From contig PSQN01000015.1 of assembly GCA_002989075.1 (NCBI GenBank), positions 1,364,001-1,428,000 of the forward strand: a DNA stretch of 64,000 bases, in the 5' to 3' direction. The notes below the pieces were generated by a model. That model was given only the letters and a program-made list of their open reading frames with translations. It searched no databases and was not told where the DNA came from. Source of the stretch: Arthonia radiata. Its lineage: Eukaryota > Ascomycota > Arthoniomycetes > Arthoniales > Arthoniaceae. Made by a program: the position numbers and the translations under genes. This document shows positions 22,197-31,743 of the stretch, one piece after another. Numbering within the stretch: the first letter of the stretch is position 1; every line of letters begins with the position of its first letter.

Positions 22197-23892
22197 ATGC
22201 TTATTATCGAACTTCTATGTGGAGCTTTTGAAATTGACTCAACTACGCTGTGGTATCTGATGCAGGGCAGGTCCGCGGGAGACGCACGCCCAACGTCACC
22301 ACACCTGTTTCTGGCGGACTATCAGGTTCCCGGGGAAAACCAGCACTCGACTACAATTGGTTCCATGCACGCCATGTTCTATCGACAAAAGCTTCCAGGC
22401 CCTGCTGGCTATGCCCCCGTCGGTAGGTCGATGACTCGTCACGTCACTTGAAGAGCATCAGACAATTGAGCGCATCTAATAGTGAGCAGCAATCGTCGCC
22501 TTCTTTCGAGAGGACATTTGGGCAGATGTTCAGAGTCCACACACTGCATCAGCTTTGTCAGGGTCCTTGGACCTGGTAAAGAGTGATCGAGCTCGAGGCC
22601 TGTTATACCAGGCTATTGTATCCACGGACGTGTTCAATTCCTCTGAGCAAGCCAAGAAAATTCTAGAAGATACGCATGATATTCGAAAAGCGATGGTGCT
22701 CGCAGTGGCTACCGAGCACCGAAAATCAGACTAGAACCCTTTCGCCCCGTTATTGAAATCCATGCTGCAATATCAGATAATGTGCAGCCGCTCAGTTCTT
22801 ATTGAACATCAGGCGCTTGGTCGCGCGCCAGACTCCGTTCTCAGTCGTAGAAGCGGAAGGGTACCTCACGAGGAATTGGTACGTGGGCAAGCTTGTATTC
22901 TACCCCTTCGATCTGTTGCGTTTCACCCGAGCACCATTCTGCCCCCTTTTCCTGAAATCTCTGCTGACCACTACTCTCACAAGAAAGCTGTCCCATGGCG
23001 TGTATTACGAGCCTTGTTGCATCAGCTTGAAGTGCAGTACCTAAATCTCTCGGCACTTAGCAAGAATAAGTTGCCTTATGTTGATACCAATACACTCAGT
23101 CGTGAAATCGAGCAGTTCGACTTTGCCATCCAAATGATTAGATCCCTGGTAAGCTATCGACGGGAACAACTCCATCAAGAGCTGAACAGCTCTCTTTTGC
23201 AAGAGTCTCGAGCGAACTTGAAGATTGCGAAACAGTCCAATGAAGAGAGCCAGCAGGCAGGTCTGCGTGAGTTGGTGTTTCTCAAAACACCGTCATAACC
23301 GATAAGTAATATATTGCTAACTCATGCCGTAGTAACGTTGCTGGCCTTCATCTTCGTTCCGTTCTCTCTCGGCACATCAATCTTCGGCATGAATATTAAA
23401 GAGATCAATGGCAATGGTCAAAACATCAAGATTTTTGTGGCGACCATTTGTGGCTTATTCGTCACCTTCATATTTGTCTACGGAGTTGCAACTAGGATCA
23501 ACATCGCCCGCAACAATTTCAAACAAAGATCGGCCCTCTTGAATGCCTATCTTCAGCGCATCAACTGCACAGGCTTTTTATCTGGAGCAAATGGCGTTGA
23601 AAAAAGTGAGTGGAGTTTGCTTGGCCGCTGCGCTTTCATCTTTCGTTCAGGCTTTTTTTTGGCGTGGCTATCGCGCGGGCGCTTCGATCCACAGGCCTAC
23701 GACAGGTTAAGTCTCCAGCGGGAGTCTCTGCCAGCTGGTCGACGCCGCAGGGCACTTTGGAATGAATATCCCGACAGAGATAAGCGCCGAGAGGAGCTCA
23801 AGTACTTTCTGGGTATCCGACGACTGCCCCTGGAGGATGTAATCGGTGAAGACGGATGCTATCGCAGGACCGAAGTCGTTCAAACAGCGTGA
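22197..23892 (+). CDS. CorA-like divalent-cation transporter family protein; middle exons unresolved
   Basis: The C-terminal part is clear. An exon ending at 23266 joins across a 66-nt intron to 23333-23892, giving LLTLLAFIFVPFSLGTSIFG then MNI. This is the CorA first membrane helix and the GMN-like signature, followed by a second helix (VATICGLFVTFIFVYGV) and a long basic tail. A coiled region (REQLHQELNSSLLQESRANL) precedes it, as in other fungal members. Upstream, exon 22197-22422 joins 22490 onward (67-nt intron, phase consistent). That frame meets a TAG at 22732, and the frame used after about 22960 cannot be reached by one obvious intron; donor GTACGT near 22881 suggests further introns. 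So it is either a multi-exon gene I could not finish or a damaged copy. Many fungal CorA-like proteins of this class are not proven transporters. Confidence 0.6.
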
Positions 23893-24655
23893 CATTACAA
23901 GTCGATGCGCGTCGCCTGAAGTTCTGAAATCATAAGCAGATGAGGGGTCTGAAGAGCAGCGCCAATGTCACCAGCTTCTTCGATCCGAGTATTGCTGGAA
24001 CTCAATAGGAAAGTCACTCGCCAAAATTTGGAGTCAGCTGCGATGAAGCGCAGCTTTTGGACAGGTTCTTTGCTCTCTCTGCTAGAGTAGGCTCTTGACT
24101 GCGGTGATAAAGGTGTTGGTTGAGTTGAGCAATCTTGCCGTGTTGGCAAACTCTTCGGAGCCTGACGCGGAGACGATAAGAGGGAAATAGATCCAGATAG
24201 CCGGTCTGGGGGTAAGCAGGTCGTTGTAGCTCATTCTGTAGTGATATTTCAATATAGTAACATAGAGATCCTTCCCTTCGCGCCACGACACGGCTGCATT
24301 CTTTCCACCCGCGACGATTGCTGTAGAACCTACCTTTATCCTTTCCTCTCCTTTCCTACTGAGAGCTGTATCAACAGCAGCTACCGTTTTTATCGGCACT
24401 GGAAGTAGATTAGTGGTATTCGATAGCAGGCACGTTTGAAAACAGGGCACTCCACATGCTTTACTGGGACCGAAAACAGGAAGAGCAGGAAGGCATCTCT
24501 CGCTGAGTTAGCAAGAAGAGGGCAAGACACAGACAAGGCACTGGAACATCTACAGCAAGCGAGAGCGACATTAGACAAAAATTCAATGGCGTGCGGTGGC
24601 AAGCACCCACGCTCAGGCATTCGAAGAAAATCGAATTAGCCGCAATGGCATTACG
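23893..24655. other. Intergenic region
   Basis: 763 bp. Open frames occur on both strands. The leftward one at 24450-24082 has GTG as its first possible start. The rightward one at 24436-24639 contains a helical-looking stretch (ALEHLQQARATLDKNSM) that could be an upstream exon of the next gene. Neither is supported well enough to call. Confidence 0.35.
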
Positions 24656-25164
24656 ATGGACGCCACCGCCAGGATGGTAGTTTATGCCCATGACGCACAC
24701 GGCACAGCGGTATCGAGAGTACGCTCATTTGGCCTCAATGGCAAGAACCAGGCAAGACCAGACCAGACCAAATCCATATCCAGGCATACCAGACCAGACC
24801 AGCATAGCGAAGGCGTCCAGGATATCAAGTTGACGTCAGGAGGTGAGTCCCAGAGCAGCCACACATTTCGTTCTGTTGCCTCAAAGCTACCATTCAGCAG
24901 CTAGCGCGCCGGCATTGTCTCAAAGAACTTTGTTTGAAACCAAAACAAACTTCAGAAGAGGCTGTGCTGATATCTTGTTTCCAGGTAAGCCGCAGAGCAT
25001 CCAGTCGTCCCATTCTGTTGCATCAAACCCGTCGTCAGGTAGCTAAAACGCCAGCATTGTCATTTGATGCTTTGTCTGAGACCTGCATAAACTTCAGAAG
25101 GGGCTGTACTGACATGCTGTTCTTGTTGGTGATGTATTACCACATAGAAGAGTACGAGATTTGA
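24656..25164 (+). CDS. Small spliced gene with a tandemly duplicated exon, unknown function
   Basis: Inferred exons are 24656-24842, 24901-24984 and 25043-25164, with two 58-nt introns (donors GTGAGT and GTAAGC, each preceded by AG). Every junction is phase 1, giving 130 residues with stop TGA at 25162. Exons 2 and 3 encode related peptides: PALSQRTLFETKTNFRRGCA and PALSFDALSETCINFRRGCT. The shared core is PALS-x3-L-x-ET-x2-NFRRGC-x-D-x-LF. Most codon differences in the core are synonymous. Exon 1 encodes a basic peptide with a repeated RPDQ from (gacca)n tracts. I do not recognise the family. The ATG is the first in frame; an earlier exon is possible. Splicing is predicted from consensus only. 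Confidence 0.5.
24841..25124 (+). repeat. Two tandem 142-bp units (exon plus intron duplication)
   Basis: Unit 1 is 24841-24982 and unit 2 is 24983-25124. They align without gaps. Each begins AG|GT(G/A)AG(T/C), contains a 58-nt intron-like part ending in AG, then an exon-like part. Landmarks shared at exactly 142-bp spacing include cagagca, tctgttgc, gcattgtc and aacttcagaag. Divergence is visibly higher in the intron-like part. The event looks old rather than recent. Confidence 0.75.
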
Positions 25165-25885
25165 TAACACAAATAATGAGATACCTCAGCGCGGAAACGG
25201 CCCAGTCAAAAGGCATGCAGCATTTAGGCCATATTGGCCGTATGAGGAAAACACTTAGCTCTGGATGTGGAGAAGGACACGGAGGATTACCTCCCGAAGT
25301 TACGGTGCGTGGCGGCAGCAGGGACAGAATACTGGATCTTGCTGGCGTCGTTGCGGGCTTCGACTGAGGGACTGTGCCAAGAATTGATGGACGTTCAGTC
25401 TCAGCCTTTGTGCGTAAGCTTTGGTACAGATTACGGCTAACTTGGCATGCCAGGATAGATGATACCGACACTGGTCTTGGCATGCAGCTCAGCAGTCTAG
25501 CTAGCTCAAGCTTCATTTCACAATTTGGTTCATTAACTTCAAGGATCTCATTGCATTTCGAAGATGTTATTCCTTGATATCCTCGAGGAACACTAGGACG
25601 GAGGCACATGTACCCATGATCTAAAGTAGCCAACTGTCTGCTACTGAGCTTATACCGCCAGCTGGCTTGTCTCATGTTTTCCGGGCGCGGCAGGATACTT
25701 ACGTCGCATGTAGTTGTTCGCAAATCACGCGCAGGCCACCTTGCAGGGGGTCCTGTTTGCTGTCCTTGCGTGATGAGTTGTCTGGACCGGAATGTCGGTC
25801 GAAGACACCCGTCGTAAGACCAATGTTGGCATCGGTTCGGTTGGATTGATTGATCTTCAGACGCATGATTAACGAGTTTAGTCAT
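25094..25885 (-). CDS. Uncertain 263-codon ORF
   Basis: The longest ATG frame between the two small genes, with start at 25885-25883. I recognise no domain. Its middle (CEMKLELARLLSCMPRPVSV) looks protein-like, but the C-terminal part is Ser/Pro/Cys-rich and could be chance. The opposite strand is also nearly open across 25161-25577, broken by one TGA, so the coding strand is unclear. Its 3' end overlaps the last exon of the tandem-exon gene by 71 bp, which counts against both being full genes. Confidence 0.25.
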   Translation of the reverse strand: MTKLVNHASEDQSIQPNRCQHWSYDGCLRPTFRSRQLITQGQQTGPPARWPARDLRTTTCDVSILPRPENMRQASWRYKLSSRQLATLDHGYMCLRPSVPRGYQGITSSKCNEILEVNEPNCEMKLELARLLSCMPRPVSVSSILACQVSRNLYQSLRTKAETERPSILGTVPQSKPATTPARSSILSLLPPRTVTSGGNPPCPSPHPELSVFLIRPIWPKCCMPFDWAVSALRYLIICVIKSRTLLCGNTSPTRTACQYSPF

Positions 25886-26028
25886 CTGGCGGATCAGTTC
25901 CCCCCTTCTAGCTTATCCGGAAACGTCAATCTTCGCCTAATATTTGACACATTCAGGACAGATAATTTGGACAAAGCCAGATTATTAACGGATGAGCTTC
26001 CCAACATTACCTCATGAGGCACCCTTCG

Positions 26029-26136
26029 CATACCGACGACCGTTGGCCCCTGCGCCAACACTCTGCCTTACTCATGCAGCTGCGAGATGTAGGTCCGTGC
26101 CAGCGTTGGCACTGGGGGCCAACGGCTATCGGTATC
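26029..26136. repeat. Imperfect inverted repeat, arms about 34 bp
   Basis: The left arm (about 26029-26062) and right arm (about 26103-26136) are reverse complements with a few mismatches. The best-matched core is ccgttggcccc with gccaac on its inner side. The spacer is about 40 bp. It could be a hairpin-forming remnant of a small DNA transposon (MITE) or a foldback structure. I see no clear target-site duplication. Confidence 0.6.
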
Positions 26137-26779
26137 CAAAGGGACACCGACTGGATATAGGTAGGATTACGGTCTTTGAAGTCTGTCAGCAAGGTGGATA
26201 TAGAATTAACAGCGAACCACTACGACTTACTGCAACGAATTCGGAATAGTATCATGTACGAAACAGCAGATCTGATGCTACTTGAACTACCTGACATCTT
26301 TTACACATTTAGACAACGTCCTTTTGCCTCCCAAACCCCATGCTGGCGTCGTCCTTACTTCTTGAAGTAGTTTTGGTATACGGATATCTGACAGATGTCT
26401 AACAGATGTCTGACGCACAGACCTCCAGATGGTCTGGGTTAGGCTTAGATATAGGCGAAGCGAATGAGCTGAACAATTATCATGATCCGAACGGGTCAGT
26501 ATAGGTGGCAGAAGCAATCCGTTTGACCGGTTGCCGACACGTCGACGGAACACCGTGGACGGATTTTCCATGGACATTTCCGCTATATCCGTCACACGGA
26601 CTACGTCCGATGCGACAGAGACTGCGTAAGACAAGGATGCGAGCGTTCAGTCATCGTCAGCATGGGAAACTTGTCCGTTTGCCCTATGGCCCACAAGGGG
26701 TAAGACGGAGGCGCGAACGTTCAGTCAACGTCATGGACTGTACCGGCTACGTCGCCGTCCTGCCAACGAAGCGTCCACG

Positions 26780-26785
26780 TATAAA
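26780..26785 (+). promoter_or_regulatory. TATA box of the 83-residue gene
   Basis: TATAAA, 117 nt upstream of the ATG at 26902, followed by a C/T/A-rich leader without upstream ATGs close to the start. Position fits a fungal core promoter. Confidence 0.45.
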
Positions 26786-26901
26786 GAGCGACAGCCGAGA
26801 GGACCAGCCCTTCAGTCATCATCACCAATCCCACACTTCAATCTTGCAGTCCATCAGCCACTTTTATCTTCAACGTACAAACGCAGCGCTCATATTCCGC
26901 C

Positions 26902-27207
26902 ATGCCCGACGAAAGCGTCGAGATAGAAGGTGTCGCAGTCGTCCTCCCAGAATCCCACGTTGGTCCCTTCCGCTACTCCTCCTACACCCACATCAAGGAA
27001 CACAAGGTCAAACGAATCATAGAAGACTACACTACCCCGGGCAAGACGATCCAGAGGATTGTAGTCACGTAGGTCTCACTAATCAGGCCTGGGGCTTTGC
27101 TGTCTGCTAATGGTGGAAGCAGCTCCTCCGAGCTAACAAAGATTCATTTTCGGGTCGAGTATGATAATGGCTCGATGGAGACGGATAGACATATTTGGAA
27201 TAAGTAG
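26902..27207 (+). CDS. Small conserved-looking protein, 83 residues, two exons
   Basis: Exon 1 26902-27068 and exon 2 27123-27207 are separated by a 54-nt intron (GTAGGT donor, GCAG acceptor), phase 2. Without splicing, the frame stops directly at the donor (ACG TAG). With splicing it reads IQRIVVTSSELTKIHFRVEY and ends DRHIWNK. There is no signal peptide or membrane segment. The protein is mixed-charge, with alternating hydrophobic residues suggesting beta strands. I do not recognise a family. The TATA box at 26780 and a clean leader support transcription. Both exons are too short for ordinary ORF filters, so annotation may miss it. Confidence 0.55.
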
Positions 27208-27864
27208 GACGTACTTATCGTTTTGTTGTAGATTGTAGGAGAGCAGAGAGAGTATCGCTGTTCTGATATCGTTGGTAGTGTGCTTTCGGTACTTGTAATG
27301 TAAGGGCTCAAGACTCGATAGCAAATCACTGCGCCACGCGTACGACAGCATCATCCTTTCCTAAGCCCATGGATTTGCTGTTCAAGTTCCCTCAGTCTCA
27401 GTTCTTATCTCCACACGCGAACCTGGTTCACTGAATCACCATGGCCACAATGGTGAAGAGCCCACCCTAAAGAAGCAAAAGAGAGCAGCCGCTGATACCG
27501 GCGCATCGTAAACATTGTCCAAATAAGGACACGCCTCCACCTTGACAACAACTTGCACCAGAACAAAGCATTCTCGAGGCTGGTCGAGGCTGTGGGGCTT
27601 CACACCCACTTCTACTCCTGGCGAGTGGCCTTTCCAGCCAATGAGGCCAAGGTGTTCATGTTGCAAGAGATAACGATATCATGACTGCTTCCGCCTTTCG
27701 CATCATCTCTCCCGATGAAGACTACCCGAAAATAATCTCGCTTCATAATCCTCGTAAAGTCCATTAGTTGCAACAACCGTTTACCATACCCCACTATCAA
27801 TATCACAAACTCCAACATCAACGCCCCTACCACTCCACCACCTCCCAGAATATAAGACAGCCCT
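27208..27864. other. Intergenic region
   Basis: 657 bp between convergent stops. A leftward open frame at 27896-27612 contains a hydrophobic stretch (ALMLEFVILIVGYGKRLL) but starts with a non-ATG codon. It could be an alternative 3' exon of the proline-rich gene; not supported otherwise. Confidence 0.35.
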
Positions 27865-28350
27865 CTAGTGCACATCCCCGCACCCATCATTAACACCCCA
27901 CCCAGGCGGTATCAAACAACTAATACTCGAGCTTCCTCCTCCCTTCCCACCCCAACTCTGCAGCGTCTGCCAACTCGGGAACTCCTTCGAGCGACTGAGC
28001 GGCACCGGCACCGTCGGCGTGGCGCCGGCGAAGCCGTTGTCAGCTATGACTCTTCCATCAGTCGGGGCGTGCGGTTTTGCTGTCATCTTCGGTAGCTGCT
28101 TGAATGGATGAGTGGATGGTGGAGGCGGAGGAGGAGGAGGTGGTGGCGGTGGAGGAGGGGCAGCAGGATGAGGAACAGCGCGAAGAGAAGCAGGCAGCGC
28201 GGCGTTGAGGATGGAGAGGGCGTTGTCGGTGGGTTGGGGAGCGCGTTTGGAGAGGGCGGTCGTGCTGGGATGATGTTTGGAGAGGGAGGAGATGTCGAGG
28301 GCTGTTATTAGGGCTGCGAGGGCGAGGAGAAAGAGGGTGGGGATGTGCAT
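27865..28350 (-). CDS. Secreted proline-rich small protein
   Basis: Single ORF of 161 residues, ATG at 28350-28348. Residues 1-18 form a signal peptide (MHIPTLFLLALAALITALDI, cleavage near Ala17). It is followed by a Ser/Thr/Lys region with a Kex2-like LSKR at about 33-36, a run of 14 prolines at about 65-78, and a C-terminal part with two Cys (SCLIPPGWGVNDGCGDVH). The proline run is encoded by a purine-rich tract on the plus strand (28117-28159). No family was recognised. It could be a wall-associated or effector-like protein. The polyproline tract is prone to length change. Confidence 0.5.
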   Translation of the reverse strand: MHIPTLFLLALAALITALDISSLSKHHPSTTALSKRAPQPTDNALSILNAALPASLRAVPHPAAPPPPPPPPPPPPPPSTHPFKQLPKMTAKPHAPTDGRVIADNGFAGATPTVPVPLSRSKEFPSWQTLQSWGGKGGGSSSISCLIPPGWGVNDGCGDVH

Positions 28351-29244
28351 GCTGTATGGTTGATGGATAGGGTGAAATGCCTAGTCTTAGGTAAGATCGC
28401 AGGGGAACATGAGGCGACGCGCAGAGGGAATTGCAGCAGCTATGAAGGAGGGGTGAGGATGGACAAAGGGATGTAGTTGAGGACAAAGCTTTGATGAAGA
28501 GAACTTGCTCTGCTGAGCTATGGTGTGTTCATTGTTCGAATGTACATGGCGCTGAATCGCTTAGAAGGGATTAGAACAGGCGGTAGGTTCGCTTGTGTTG
28601 TACACCGGATGTCTTTGAGTCGTGCAAAAGCCGCCGAACGAGACGGGCTTGGTAGTGGGTACGAATGAAGATAGTGAGATACTCGTAATTTCGACGGCTC
28701 TCGCATCAAAAATTGAGAAGCTAGAGACGTCGTGTAGGTTGTGTTGGCATGACCAATTAAACGTGGAATGTCTTAAATAGGTCGCAGATTTGCGCTGCAA
28801 TAAACGGTTGTTGACAAACCTAGCTGCAAGGACCGTCGCGACTGCAGAGCGAGCGCGGGTGTTGTTTCTTAATCCTTTGCATTCATTTTGTCCAGGTGCA
28901 TGCGCCTCGTGCGCTGTCCAGAAGGCGCGGATCGGTCGCGCGGCTGACAGTCGTCCACGAACACTCCTGGTCATGCGGAGAAGACTTGCCTAGCATTCAA
29001 GTCCAGCGCCATTAGAAGCCATACAAACGCGCCAATGTCGGGCGCCTTCATGAAGAACCTCTGTACGCTGGATTCCCGCGCAGGAGGCACGAGGAACCTC
29101 ATGCGCCGTCTAGTGAGCGTTTGGCGCTACTGCAAATTGTTTTAGTGGCATTCGCAGTACCGCAGCGTGTATGCGGCAGCGTAGCCGTAAGAATGTTTTC
29201 GGGTTTTTGATGTTTAGTCCCATCTATTCCTGATCCGAGCTTCC
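28351..29244. other. Intergenic region
   Basis: 894 bp. It contains a leftward ATG frame of 137 codons (28974-28561) with no recognisable content and a low-complexity Ser/Thr C-terminus; I do not call it. Otherwise it holds the promoter of the proline-rich gene and the 3' flank of SYF1. Confidence 0.4.
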
Positions 29245-31743
29245 TCACTCGATCTCGATCTCATCAGGATTGTGATCAGCTGGTGTTTCCTTCTCTTGCG
29301 GAATGTTGCCTCCCTGTGGTCCATTACTCGCAGCCACGAAGCCCATAGGAGCGCGTGCTTGCCTCTCAAACTGCGCCATCGCATCTCCACCTTCATCGCC
29401 GTTGACCTGGACCTCGCCGTTCGTGCGCGCTTCGCGCGATTTGGCGATCGCTTGCGATGCGATGAAGCCAACATCAGTATTGTATTGTGCTTGCACGCCG
29501 CGCTTGATGCGCAGCATCTCTTTGTAGGTGTCTTCGTTGCCATGCTGTATCTCGAACGCGTCCCACTTCTGCCAGAAGCTAGGATCGACACGCGGATCAG
29601 CGAACTGCGAGGCGTGCTGATAGACTGCTCGTGCTCTATCAATCTCACCCAAGCGCTTCTCCATCTCAGCGAATTTCAGACACATCTCCTTGGCGTCTTT
29701 GTCTGGTAGTGATTCGATAGCGCGCTCGTAGATAGACCGAGTGGAAGTGAGGCCGAAATTGGATGCTGACTTGGTGATGTAGAAGTTGAACACCTCTGCA
29801 CGGTCCTCGTCAGATACAGCTCGAGTGGCTCGCTCGTAGATGCGCATGGCATGTCGTGCTAGGCCGCGCTCTTCTTCTAACGCGCCGTACAGGAGATACA
29901 GAGGCTTCGCGAATTTGTCCGGACAGCCCTCGACAGCCTGCTCGAAGAGATCGCGGAGACGCTCGATCGAGATCTGCCTTTCAACAGCTCTTGTGAGGTA
30001 CATGTTCCAAAGCTCGAACGCTACTGGATAGCTGAACAGATCAAGGCCGCGTTCAAAGACTTTGTATGAGTCCTCAAAGTATTTGTTTTCCTCCAACAGG
30101 TTAGCGTAGTTGACAACGGTCTGCGGTGTTGCGATGCGAAGCTCAAAGATCCGTTCGTAGACAGCGCGCGTCTCCTCAATAGAGCCCACACTCTCCACAA
30201 GATCCACGTAGAAGCTCCATAGCTTCCAGCTCTTGTGCACTCTTTGCTGCGGGCTTAGTGTCTCGTCGAAATAGTCAACTCTCGACCGTTTAGGCGATTG
30301 TGTAGCTTTCGCCATGACTGCTACGGCTTGTTCGAAGTTCTCGTTGCGCAGTTCCATCTCGGCCCATTCACACCACATCTCAGCCAGTTCCGCAACTGAC
30401 TTGAATGGCACATTGACGGCCTTTTGCATGATAATCCTAGCAGTGTTGATATCGCTGCCCTCTTCGTAAAGCTTTGCGTAATTCGTCCAGAGCTCATGGA
30501 ACTTGCCAGTCGCTTTCTTCGGTTGTATAGTTGCGATTGCTTTAGTGTAAGTGTTGACTGCTTCTTTCTTGTTTTCGCCCCACAGAGCGACTCTTTTCTC
30601 CCACTCCAAGACATTGTTCGGATTTTGTCGTAGTAACACGTCATTGAGTAGGAACGGTCGCCTGTTCATGAGCTGCTCCAATCGATCCATTCGAATCTCG
30701 AGATCAAAGTCTGCGTCCTCATCGACGCGACCCTTTTCTGCGCGGGTCTGGGCGCGCTCCATCAGGATGCCTAAGATAGCCTCCTCTGCCTCAGAGTAAG
30801 TATCGAAAATTACTGTGAAGTCCCTGACCGTGCCAACAGTCGTAATGCCCTCCTCAAACGTGTCTCTTGCCTTCTCGTTGTCGCCGACGTTGATCCAGTA
30901 CCGCGCCAATCCCACCCACAAGATACCTTGCTGGTCTTTGAATCGCGCAATGCCGCTCCTGAGGATACGCTCAACGTCAATTCCGGTCTCATCCCCAGTC
31001 TTGATATCTCGCGCGCGGTCGATGAGTAGCTCGATCATATCAGTCCAGAACTCGAAAGGTCCCTTGGCATCCTTGCTTTTGAATTTGGCGTTGTTCAAGA
31101 TCTTGATGTATTCCTGCACTGCTTGGGTGTATTGCCGCATTTCGATCAGAAGCTCGATATACTCCTCAGCGTCCTCTGGGTGGACCTGCATGTACCTCTG
31201 CCAGATCTTGACCGCCGTGTCGCCTGAAGCTGACAAGGCGAACGGCCTGTATAACGCCCAAATTTTGTTGTGTTGTGTGAGCGGTAGCGATCTCAGAGCG
31301 CGATCGAATGCGCGCCGTGTGCTCGTCACAAGGGGCTGCTTCATGAGGAACGACAGATACATCTCCCATATGCGGGGCATTTTGTGCAACAGTACCAGTG
31401 CGCGCTCGAATAGCGCATTCACCTTCGCGTACTGAAACGCATATTTGGCCGCATTCTTCTCTTTCACATGCTTCACTCGAAAATCGAGGTACATTTTCCA
31501 GAGCTTGTACGAGCGAGGACACGCCGTACAAGCTCGCTCGTAGACGAAGGCCTGCTCGAGCAGACTGCCATACTGCCACTTGTAGTTGATGTACTCCAGC
31601 CATGGCTTTGTGACCCTCGGATTGCGGATGACGTCTTGCTCGTACACAAGATCGTTCTCGGAGATGAGGTAGAAGTCGTTTTCGACGTGACGAAAGGTGA
31701 GCGGCGCGTCCATCTTCTCTGGCGGCAACACGACGCCTGGCAT
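29245..31743 (-). CDS. SYF1: Pre-mRNA-splicing factor SYF1 (HAT/TPR repeat, NineTeen complex)
   Basis: Uninterrupted ORF of 832 residues, ATG at 31743-31741. The N-terminus (ENDLVYEQDVIRNPRVTKPW) matches the start of Syf1/XAB2. The whole protein is a series of half-a-TPR repeats with the W..Y/E..R pattern, for example ALVLLHKMPRIWEMYLSFLM and YERIFELRIATPQTVVNYAN. Syf1 is a scaffold of the Prp19/NineTeen complex in the activated spliceosome and also acts in transcription-coupled repair in animals. The C-terminal 70 residues are hydrophilic and end in an acidic DEIEIE. Length matches the family. It is head to head with VMA8, 387 bp between ATGs. Confidence 0.95.
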   Translation of the reverse strand: MPGVVLPPEKMDAPLTFRHVENDFYLISENDLVYEQDVIRNPRVTKPWLEYINYKWQYGSLLEQAFVYERACTACPRSYKLWKMYLDFRVKHVKEKNAAKYAFQYAKVNALFERALVLLHKMPRIWEMYLSFLMKQPLVTSTRRAFDRALRSLPLTQHNKIWALYRPFALSASGDTAVKIWQRYMQVHPEDAEEYIELLIEMRQYTQAVQEYIKILNNAKFKSKDAKGPFEFWTDMIELLIDRARDIKTGDETGIDVERILRSGIARFKDQQGILWVGLARYWINVGDNEKARDTFEEGITTVGTVRDFTVIFDTYSEAEEAILGILMERAQTRAEKGRVDEDADFDLEIRMDRLEQLMNRRPFLLNDVLLRQNPNNVLEWEKRVALWGENKKEAVNTYTKAIATIQPKKATGKFHELWTNYAKLYEEGSDINTARIIMQKAVNVPFKSVAELAEMWCEWAEMELRNENFEQAVAVMAKATQSPKRSRVDYFDETLSPQQRVHKSWKLWSFYVDLVESVGSIEETRAVYERIFELRIATPQTVVNYANLLEENKYFEDSYKVFERGLDLFSYPVAFELWNMYLTRAVERQISIERLRDLFEQAVEGCPDKFAKPLYLLYGALEEERGLARHAMRIYERATRAVSDEDRAEVFNFYITKSASNFGLTSTRSIYERAIESLPDKDAKEMCLKFAEMEKRLGEIDRARAVYQHASQFADPRVDPSFWQKWDAFEIQHGNEDTYKEMLRIKRGVQAQYNTDVGFIASQAIAKSREARTNGEVQVNGDEGGDAMAQFERQARAPMGFVAASNGPQGGNIPQEKETPADHNPDEIEIE

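Larger units (their letters stand above)
25886..26901. other. Intergenic region with palindrome and short repeats, promoter of the 83-residue gene
   Basis: About 1 kb. It holds the imperfect palindrome at 26029-26136 and a short direct repeat around 26391-26413 (acagatgtct twice). It also has related segments near 26649 and 26732 (gcgttcagtcatcgtca and acgttcagtcaacgtca) and a third weaker copy near 26812. The repeated ttcagtca-type elements upstream of the 26902 start could be regulatory sites. Confidence 0.4.

Noticed and set aside
28561-28974. Leftward ATG frame of 137 codons between the proline-rich gene and SYF1.
   Set aside because: No domain, signal peptide or splice support; composition shifts from Arg/Ala-rich to Ser/Thr/Phe-rich as in a chance frame.
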